This document shows positions 58,544 to 64,000 of a stretch of DNA of 64,000 nt, one piece after another. The notes beneath the pieces are model-generated. The model did no database searches. It saw only the letters and a program-made list of their open reading frames with translations, and was not told where the DNA came from. Position 1 is the first letter of the stretch; the number at the start of each line of letters is the position of its first letter. The stretch lies in NCBI RefSeq assembly GCF_015627105.1, contig NZ_VTDM01000009.1, positions 1 to 64,000 of the forward strand. Reading direction: 5' to 3'. Source of the DNA: Acinetobacter baretiae. Lineage in GTDB: Bacteria > Pseudomonadota > Gammaproteobacteria > Pseudomonadales > Moraxellaceae. A program made the position numbers and the translations under genes.

Positions 58544-59100
58544 ATAAAAGAGATACGGCACATATTACAACGCAGATCGACACTCGCGATGCGGTTGTAC
58601 CGAGTTTTAAACGCTGGTTTAAACATTTTACATATATACCCAATGCATCAAAATACTTCACAAAATCTGATTACAGGCAAATTACGCAAGCTGTACAACA
58701 TGCCGAAGATGGACATGCAGGTGAAATACAAGTGGTTGTCGAAGGGCATATTCCATGTACTTTGGCATATTATACCAATACCGCTTTAAGAGCACAGCAA
58801 CTGTTTGCCCAATTGAGAGTTTGGGATACTGAATTGAACAGTGGCATTTTGTTGTATTTAAATTTATGTGAATGTCGGGTGGAGATTGTTTTTGATCGAG
58901 GAATCAGACAAAAAACAACGCCTGACATTTGGACTGTAATTTGTGAAAACATTGTACAGCGTATGAAAAATAAACATTATACCGAGGCTGTAACGCAAGG
59001 TGTTGCCGAAATTGGGCAAGTTTTAAATGAATACTATGCACAAATGCACGATCATGATCAGTATGGCAATGAATTGAGTAATCGGCCAATCATGATTTAA
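58537..59100 (+). CDS. Second TPM-domain protein, soluble form
   Basis: The 187-residue protein carries a divergent TPM domain (FTKSDYRQITQAVQHAEDGHAGEIQVVVE, given here as YRQITQAVQHAEDGHAGEI) and CRVEIVFDRGIRQKT. It has neither signal peptide nor clear membrane helix, so it is probably cytoplasmic, unlike its neighbour. The start overlaps the previous stop by seven bases (ATGGTAA), so translation is coupled. lemA-TPM-TPM triples are common in proteobacteria, but their biochemical role is unclear. Confidence 0.82.
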   Translation: MVNKRDTAHITTQIDTRDAVVPSFKRWFKHFTYIPNASKYFTKSDYRQITQAVQHAEDGHAGEIQVVVEGHIPCTLAYYTNTALRAQQLFAQLRVWDTELNSGILLYLNLCECRVEIVFDRGIRQKTTPDIWTVICENIVQRMKNKHYTEAVTQGVAEIGQVLNEYYAQMHDHDQYGNELSNRPIMI

Positions 59101-59123
59101 TGATGACGAATTGTGAGTTTTAT

Positions 59124-59147
59124 TGACATAAAATGTCAGTTTGTGTC
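59124..59147. promoter_or_regulatory. Possible PilR activator sites upstream of the pilin gene
   Basis: TGACA at 59124-59128 and TGTC at 59134-59137 and 59144-59147 form half-sites one helical turn apart. They lie about 90-115 bases upstream of the predicted start. Pseudomonas PilR binds (C/G)TGTC half-sites at a comparable distance from pilA. Confidence 0.45.
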
Positions 59148-59211
59148 ATTTTAAGTACATATTAAATTCATACAATGGCTCAATTGCATGAATTTAAATA
59201 AATAGTTTGAT

Positions 59212-59227
59212 TGGCACAAATGTTGCT
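59212..59227 (+). promoter_or_regulatory. Sigma-54 promoter of the pilin gene
   Basis: TGGCAC-AAATG-TTGCT matches the -24/-12 consensus TGGCAC-N5-TTGCW at every conserved position. It is 78 bases upstream of the ATG, and a start near 59238 would give a leader of about 66 bases. Pilin genes of Pseudomonas use the same sigma factor with PilS-PilR. Confidence 0.9.
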
Positions 59228-59304
59228 ATACTCTATGTATAAAAGAGTGACAACACGTTACTTGAATAGGTTTTTAAACGTTAAATTTACACAGAGGTAA
59301 ATAA

Positions 59305-59748
59305 ATGAACGCTCAAAAAGGTTTTACACTTATTGAATTAATGATCGTTGTAGCGATTATTGGTATTTTGGCTGCGATTGCGATTCCTGCGTATCAAAAC
59401 TATACTGCTAAGGCAAAAATCTCTGCTGCGTTAGCAGATGTTTCTGCTGGTAAAACACAGTATGAATTATTGTATAACGAAAAAGGTACATCAGGTTTTA
59501 ATGGTACTGCAGCGAGCCAAGTGGGTCTACAAGATAAAACTGGAAATTGTGATAGTGTGACAGTTGCAGCTCCTGCAGCAGATGGCAGTGTTTCATCTGC
59601 TATTTCATGTACTGTTAAAAATGTTGGAAGACTAGGTACTGAAGGCTCTGTTAAAGTAAGATATGACCGTACCACTACGGGTAACTATGTATGTAAAATT
59701 GAAGGTGTGACGGATACGAGTTATTATCCATCTGGTTGTACAGCGTAA
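59305..59748 (+). CDS. pilA: Type IV major pilin (PilA/ComP type)
   Basis: This 147-residue prepilin has the short leader MNAQKG cut before [20 protein letters not shown], with Glu5 of the mature protein present. The globular domain has four cysteines (82, 102, 130, 145), suggesting two disulfides: an inner 82-102 loop and the C-terminal D-region 130-145. The C terminus is YYPSGCTA, with no terminal serine. It is transcribed from a sigma-54 promoter and followed by an oligosaccharyltransferase gene. It could be the pilus major subunit or the transformation pilin ComP; the sequence does not decide. Confidence 0.93.
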   Translation: MNAQKGFTLIELMIVVAIIGILAAIAIPAYQNYTAKAKISAALADVSAGKTQYELLYNEKGTSGFNGTAASQVGLQDKTGNCDSVTVAAPAADGSVSSAISCTVKNVGRLGTEGSVKVRYDRTTTGNYVCKIEGVTDTSYYPSGCTA

Positions 59749-59769
59749 CTATAACTTCACATCGTTTTT

Positions 59770-59804
59770 AGTATGGCATCCAAAAAATTAGATGCCATAC
59801 TTTT
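59770..59804 (+). terminator. Terminator between the pilin and glycosyltransferase genes
   Basis: AGTATGGCATC / GATGCCATACT is a perfect 11-bp stem with a ten-base loop and a T4 run. It would keep pilin transcripts abundant and limit read-through into the next gene. Confidence 0.8.
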
Positions 59805-59835
59805 GGTACAATTAAAATGATTAATTTTTAACTCA

Positions 59836-61458
59836 ATGAAAATATTTTTCATATTACTCATATTTTCATACCTATTACCTGCCCACTACTTACCTTGGTC
59901 TAGCTTTTTATTAGAGTTTTTAGCATTATTTAGCATTATTTTTTTACTTCCATTACTTACTTTTAAAAGAAAAAAAATTACTATCCCTTATTGGGCAATT
60001 CCATTTTTATTGTTGTCTTGCTTGCCCTTATTACAGTATTTTTGTGGCCAAATTTTCTTTTTTACAATTGCGTGGACGGCTTCCCTTTACCTATTCGCCT
60101 TTATGTTAGCCATTGTTATTGGTTATAACTTAATACTTCAAGAAAATTGCTCAAATCAAATTTTAAGTGCTTTATTTGCAGTGTTCATGCTTGCTTCATT
60201 CGTTTCTTCATTTTTTGCTATATTTCAATGGTTAGGGTTGTTTAAAGGACAAGAATGGTTGATGAATTTTTCTGGTAATCGTCCATACGCAAATATTGGG
60301 CAATTTAATCAGTTATCTACATTGTTGTCTTTAGGTTTGTTATCTGGGTTATATTTCTTTGAAAAAAATATCTATAAAAAATATATTTTTATGAGTTTGA
60401 GTTTTTTATTTTTATTTGCAATGGCGCTAACACAATCACGTACTGGATGGTTAATTATTATTTTTTGTTTCACTTTTTTAGTTTTTGCAAATAAGGAAGT
60501 ATCTTTAAAATTTAACTACAAAGATGTAGTGATTTTAACGCTATTCTATATTTTATCTATCTCTGTACTTCCATTTTTAAATCAAGCATTGGCTCCTTAT
60601 TTTAATGTTGCATCGATTAGCTCCGCATCAGAAAGAATTTCATCGGGTTATTTGAGATTAGATATTTGGAATCAAATGGTTCACGCGATATTAAAACAAC
60701 CTTTTTGGGGTTATGGCTGGAACCAAACAACTGTAGCTCAAGCACAAGTGATTGATGTATATAAAGGCTATGAGTGGGCGACAAGTGCACATAATTTATT
60801 TCTGGATCTTATGGTCTGGTGTGGACTACCTTTAGGGTTGTTTATTACTTTTTATATTTTATGGATGTATAAGACTTTATTACACTGTATTGTTAACACT
60901 GAAACACTCATTATTTTTCTGATGATCTCGGCATTAGGAATTCACTCTATGCTCGAATTTCCACTCTATTACCTATACTTTTTATTACCTTTGGGGTTAC
61001 TCATTGGAATATCCCTTGCATATCAACCTCGCTTTGAAACCTCAATATCTCAAGGCTATGTAATCATTATTTTTATACTTTCTTTTGTGGGGGGGTATCA
61101 TGTATATCAACAATATAATCTTATATGGGATAATATCTTGACTGGAAAAACTGCTGAAATGAACAACCATAAAGGGGTAGTGGATTTACCTTATAAATTA
61201 GCTTTGTTCGATCAGTATGATGCTAGAGCGCAATGGATTGGCTTAAATATACATCAACCCATGACTGACAAAGATTGGTTGAATGCAAAAAAAATGGCTG
61301 AATTGTATATTATGCCGTACGATTTAATAAAGTATGCACAAATTCTTGCACTTAATGGTGAAGAAGCTGAAGCCAAAAGACAATTGGGTATTTTAAATTA
61401 TACTTATCATAAAAATGTGAGCTATAAGCAATTATTAGAAGAAAAGCCTAAATTTTAG
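59836..61458 (+). CDS. Pilin O-oligosaccharyltransferase, PglL/TfpO/PglS-like (Wzy_C)
   Basis: This 540-residue inner-membrane protein has about twelve helices. The Wzy_C region (QSRTGWLIII near residue 200) and the periplasmic loop GYGWNQTTVAQAQ ... SAHNLFLDLMVWCGLPLG are the signature of O-OTases, with the conserved His of SAHN. A C-terminal soluble tail carries TPR-like helices. Such enzymes transfer a lipid-linked glycan to serine of pilin; in Acinetobacter the dedicated type is encoded next to its pilin. There is no strong ribosome binding site at the ATG. Unusually T-rich, with many TTT and TTA codons, though this partly reflects its hydrophobicity. Confidence 0.85.
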   Translation: MKIFFILLIFSYLLPAHYLPWSSFLLEFLALFSIIFLLPLLTFKRKKITIPYWAIPFLLLSCLPLLQYFCGQIFFFTIAWTASLYLFAFMLAIVIGYNLILQENCSNQILSALFAVFMLASFVSSFFAIFQWLGLFKGQEWLMNFSGNRPYANIGQFNQLSTLLSLGLLSGLYFFEKNIYKKYIFMSLSFLFLFAMALTQSRTGWLIIIFCFTFLVFANKEVSLKFNYKDVVILTLFYILSISVLPFLNQALAPYFNVASISSASERISSGYLRLDIWNQMVHAILKQPFWGYGWNQTTVAQAQVIDVYKGYEWATSAHNLFLDLMVWCGLPLGLFITFYILWMYKTLLHCIVNTETLIIFLMISALGIHSMLEFPLYYLYFLLPLGLLIGISLAYQPRFETSISQGYVIIIFILSFVGGYHVYQQYNLIWDNILTGKTAEMNNHKGVVDLPYKLALFDQYDARAQWIGLNIHQPMTDKDWLNAKKMAELYIMPYDLIKYAQILALNGEEAEAKRQLGILNYTYHKNVSYKQLLEEKPKF

Positions 61459-61535
61459 CGCACATTGGTTACTGTAATATTTCGCCTAAAAAAGAACCAT
61501 TCGATCCATAAATAGGTTGAAACATAAAAAACCCC

Positions 61536-61564
61536 TTGCAGTAAAGCATTTCACTCTATACAAT
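61536..61564 (+). promoter_or_regulatory. Promoter of the first tRNA-fMet gene
   Basis: TTGCAG (61536-61541) and TACAAT (61559-61564) are spaced by 17 bases and followed by a GCGCTC discriminator like that of the tRNA-Ala promoter. The tRNA begins about 58 bases after the predicted start. Confidence 0.65.
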
Positions 61565-61628
61565 GCGCTCCATCAAGTCATTTAAGACTTGTTGTAAAAT
61601 ACATGTTTACCAGAACATTGTATGTCGG

Positions 61629-61705
<77 letters not shown>

Positions 61706-61744
61706 ATTCAATGAGATTTGCAACATCATTGGGCTTATTTAGCG

Positions 61745-61773
61745 TTGTAAAAATACTCAAAATAAGTTAAAGT
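61745..61773 (+). promoter_or_regulatory. Possible promoter of the second tRNA-fMet gene
   Basis: TTGTAA (61745-61750) and TAAAGT (61768-61773) are spaced by 17 bases. They lie 12 bases before the tRNA. The match is weaker than for the first copy and lacks the GC discriminator. Confidence 0.45.
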
Positions 61774-61785
61774 ATTGCACACTAT

Positions 61786-61862
<77 letters not shown>

Positions 61863-61873
61863 AGATTCTTGCT

Positions 61874-61902
61874 AAAAGGCTCACAAATAGGTGGGCCTTT
61901 TT
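61874..61902 (+). terminator. Terminator after the second tRNA-fMet
   Basis: AAAAGGCTCAC / GTGGGCCTTTT forms an 11-bp stem with one G-T wobble and a T5 run. Confidence 0.75.
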
Positions 61903-61929
61903 GCACAGTGGGCTTTGCTTTTTCTGTGC

Positions 61930-61957
61930 AAAAAGGGCGGATAGACGCCCTTTTTTT
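61930..61957 (+). terminator. Second terminator upstream of rimP
   Basis: AAAAAGGGCG / CGCCCTTTTT is a perfect stem with loop GATAGA and a T7 run. Two terminators in tandem suggest attenuation or antitermination between the tRNA and rimP-nusA. Confidence 0.88.
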
Positions 61958-62068
61958 AATGGTTGTTATGTTGTGTCGACATCAATTTGTCAACAAGACA
62001 TGCTTCACTACATACAGGTGGGTTGGTGCAAAAGCCAACTGTTGTATTGCATAAAATGATGAGAGTAC

Positions 62069-62590
62069 ATGAAACTATCAAACAAAAATCAAGCGCTACA
62101 AGACCTCATTGCACCTGCGGTAGCCGCATGTGATGTTGAGTTGTGGGGTATTGAGTTTTTACCTCAAGGTAAGCGTTCTATGCTACGTGTTTATATAGAT
62201 AGAGCGAATCAAACAGAATCTACACAGGTGCTCGAAGGTCTTGCAGATGAGCAAGGCAATGGCATTGGTGTTCAAGATTGTGTCAATGTCACAAAACAGG
62301 TTGGTGCAATTTTAGATGTACATGACCCCATTTCAGGTGAATACTCGCTTGAAGTTTCGTCACCAGGGTGGGATCGCCCATTTTTCGAGCTTACCCAAAT
62401 GCCAGCTTACATTGGCCAACAGGTTGCTTTGCGTTTAATTGCAGCTGTTGAAAATCGCCGTAAATTTCAAGCGAAATTGGTTGCAGTTGATCTTGATAAT
62501 GAAACGATTCAAGTAGAAGTGGAAAAACAGCACGTTATTGAAATTGATAGCCAAAATATCGACAAAGCGAACTTGGTATATCAAGACTAA
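62069..62590 (+). CDS. rimP: Ribosome maturation factor RimP
   Basis: The 173-residue protein needed for 30S subunit maturation has the N-terminal alpha/beta domain ([26 protein letters not shown], cited here as [17 protein letters not shown]) and [27 protein letters not shown] marks the junction, and a C-terminal SH3-like domain follows. The ATG at 62069 has GAGAG upstream. It is the first protein gene of the rimP-nusA-infB operon, 33 bases before nusA. Confidence 0.95.
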   Translation: MKLSNKNQALQDLIAPAVAACDVELWGIEFLPQGKRSMLRVYIDRANQTESTQVLEGLADEQGNGIGVQDCVNVTKQVGAILDVHDPISGEYSLEVSSPGWDRPFFELTQMPAYIGQQVALRLIAAVENRRKFQAKLVAVDLDNETIQVEVEKQHVIEIDSQNIDKANLVYQD

Positions 62591-62623
62591 ATTATTAAGA
62601 AAATCTAAATGTATAGGTGACTT

Positions 62624-64000
62624 ATGGGTCGTGAGATTCTTACCGTTGCAGAAACGGTTAGTAATGAAAAAGGTGTTAGCCGTGAAGCCATCTTTGAAGC
62701 ACTAGAACAAGCGCTTGTTGCTGCAACGAAAAAGAAATTTTATGAGGGTACAACCTCAGAAGAAGCACAGCTTCGAGTACAAATTGACCGTAAAACAGGT
62801 GAATACCGAACATTCCGCCAATGGGAAGTCGTTGCGGATGAAGACCACGAAATGCCAGCATGTCAAGATGCAATTTCAGATCTTAATCCTGAAAAATGTT
62901 CAATAGGCGACATTCGTGAGCTTGAAGTAGAATCGATTGAATTTGGTCGTATTGCTGCACAAATTGCAAAACAAGTGATTGTACAAAAAATTCGTGAAGC
63001 GGAACGTGCATTGATTGCTGATGCATATATGTCTAAAGTCGGTGAGCTGATTTATGGTGAAGTGAAAAAACAAACCAAAGATGGCTATATTATAGATTTA
63101 GGCGACAATGCTGAAGGCTATCTAGCACGTGAAGAAACGATTCCAAAAGAAAACTTACGTCCTAAACAAAGACTCAGTGCAATTTTGTATGAAGTCAATC
63201 GTGAAGGTCGTGGTGCACAACTATTATTGTCTCGTGCTAAACCTGAGATGTTAAAGGCGCTTCTTAAAAAAGAAGTTCCTGAGATATCGGAAGAAATTAT
63301 TGAAATTAAAGCAGCGACACGCCAAGCGGGTGTCCGTGCAAAAATTGCAGTAAAAACCAATGATCATCGCATTGACCCAGTGGGTGCATGTATTGGTATG
63401 CGTGGTACACGTATTCAAGCTGTACAGCAAGAGTTAAATGGTGAACGCATTGATGTTGTGGTATGGTCAGATGATCCTGCTCAATATATTGCAAGTGCAT
63501 TAGAGCCTGCAGATGTTTCTGGTATTGTTATTGATGAAGATATGCGAACAGCAGATATCATTTTTGCAACCAGTGAACAATTAGCACGTGCCATTGGTTC
63601 ACAAGGGCAAAATGTACGTCTTGCTTCAGAGTTGACAGGCTATAAGCTTGATATGATGCTAGAGGAAGATTACCATGCTCGTCAGCAGAATGAAGCACAA
63701 CAATATTTGGACATGTTTGTTACCCGTCTAGACATTGATGAAAGTTTAGCTGTGGCACTTGTTGAAATGGGCTTTACGTCGCTTGATGAAGTGGCATATG
63801 TTCCTGCAGAAACATTCAATGAAATTGATTTAGACAGCGATACTGTTGAGCTTTTACAAAGTCGTGCGAAAGAAATTGCTTTGGCAGATGCGCTAAAAGA
63901 GCAAGAAAATATTCAAGAGCCAAGTGAAGAGCTGTTGAATATGGAAGGCATAACGAAACAAATTGCGTATGCACTTGCAAGCCGTGGCATTGTAACTGTA
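62624..64000 (+). CDS. nusA: Transcription termination/antitermination protein NusA (3' end outside window)
   Basis: The first 459 codons are present and open to the window edge; the full protein is about 495 residues. The N-terminal polymerase-binding domain (GREILTVAETVSNEKGVSREAIFEALE, partly shown as ILTVAETVSNEKGVSREA) leads. The S1 domain (GYIIDLGDNAEGYLAREE) follows, then two KH domains (DPVGACIGMRGTRIQAVQQEL and AIGSQGQNVRLASELTG) and acidic C-terminal repeats. NusA modulates pausing, termination and antitermination. AGGTGA precedes the ATG at 62624. infB is expected just outside. Confidence 0.96.
   Translation, partial: MGREILTVAETVSNEKGVSREAIFEALEQALVAATKKKFYEGTTSEEAQLRVQIDRKTGEYRTFRQWEVVADEDHEMPACQDAISDLNPEKCSIGDIRELEVESIEFGRIAAQIAKQVIVQKIREAERALIADAYMSKVGELIYGEVKKQTKDGYIIDLGDNAEGYLAREETIPKENLRPKQRLSAILYEVNREGRGAQLLLSRAKPEMLKALLKKEVPEISEEIIEIKAATRQAGVRAKIAVKTNDHRIDPVGACIGMRGTRIQAVQQELNGERIDVVVWSDDPAQYIASALEPADVSGIVIDEDMRTADIIFATSEQLARAIGSQGQNVRLASELTGYKLDMMLEEDYHARQQNEAQQYLDMFVTRLDIDESLAVALVEMGFTSLDEVAYVPAETFNEIDLDSDTVELLQSRAKEIALADALKEQENIQEPSEELLNMEGITKQIAYALASRGIVTV

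Noticed and set aside
58231..58626. Minus-strand proline-rich frame opposite the TPM gene
   Set aside because: It is the antisense shadow of the Gly-rich tail; the PPP runs simply mirror the GGT/GGC repeats.

Overview
The window is a chromosomal segment of an Acinetobacter-type gammaproteobacterium. The evidence is low G+C, a fatty acyl-CoA reductase of the Acinetobacter Acr1 (wax ester) type, a monofunctional hisB, the order rsmH-ftsL-ftsI-murE-murF-mraY without mraZ, pilMNOPQ-aroK-aroB-(SPOR protein)-gltB-gltD, and a type IV pilin followed by its own PglL/TfpO-like oligosaccharyltransferase. The species cannot be fixed from the sequence alone.

Left end (1-9100) is accessory in character. 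It opens with the 3' end of an IS982-like transposase, then a phased array of 22-bp AT-rich repeats ending at the stop codon of an orphan IS630-type helix-turn-helix protein. A catabolic and transport cluster follows: putrescine importer (PuuP type), FAD-dependent amine oxidase (PuuB type), TauE/SafE permease, DUF485 protein plus acetate/solute symporter (YjcH-ActP pair), a nitrilase with an intact Glu-Lys-Cys triad, and a convergent LysR regulator.

9.2-23.7 kb: a convergent pair of small membrane proteins sharing one N-terminal OB-like domain (one fused to DUF805, one to TM2); the histidine genes hisB-hisH and hisA with another DUF805 gene between them; two identical tRNA-Phe genes; mntH behind a Fur-like box; an acetyl-CoA hydrolase/CoA-transferase; the OmpR-EnvZ two-component system; tex; and acr1.

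24-31.6 kb: ettA; a set of envelope/iron genes (DUF4198 periplasmic protein, split zinc-ribbon membrane protein, FecA-like TonB receptor) with Fur-like boxes upstream of the first and last; then tRNA-Glu, tRNA-Ala and gltX on the minus strand.

31.9-56.6 kb is conserved housekeeping: part of the division/cell-wall cluster, rlmA, PBP1a (mrcA) divergent from the pilMNOPQ type IV pilus assembly operon, shikimate genes aroK-aroB, a SPOR-like membrane protein and glutamate synthase gltB-gltD. 56.8-64 kb: lemA with two TPM-domain genes, a pilin gene behind a textbook sigma-54 promoter with possible PilR sites, its oligosaccharyltransferase, two initiator tRNA-Met genes, rimP, and nusA, which runs off the window. 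The pilus assembly genes and the pilin with its glycosyltransferase would act together in twitching and natural transformation.

No rRNA operon, CRISPR array or prophage was seen. The most unusual items are the 22-bp repeat array beside the orphan HTH gene, the paired OB-DUF805/OB-TM2 genes, the pilin/glycosyltransferase unit whose pilin lacks a C-terminal serine, and the putrescine/nitrile/acid cluster.
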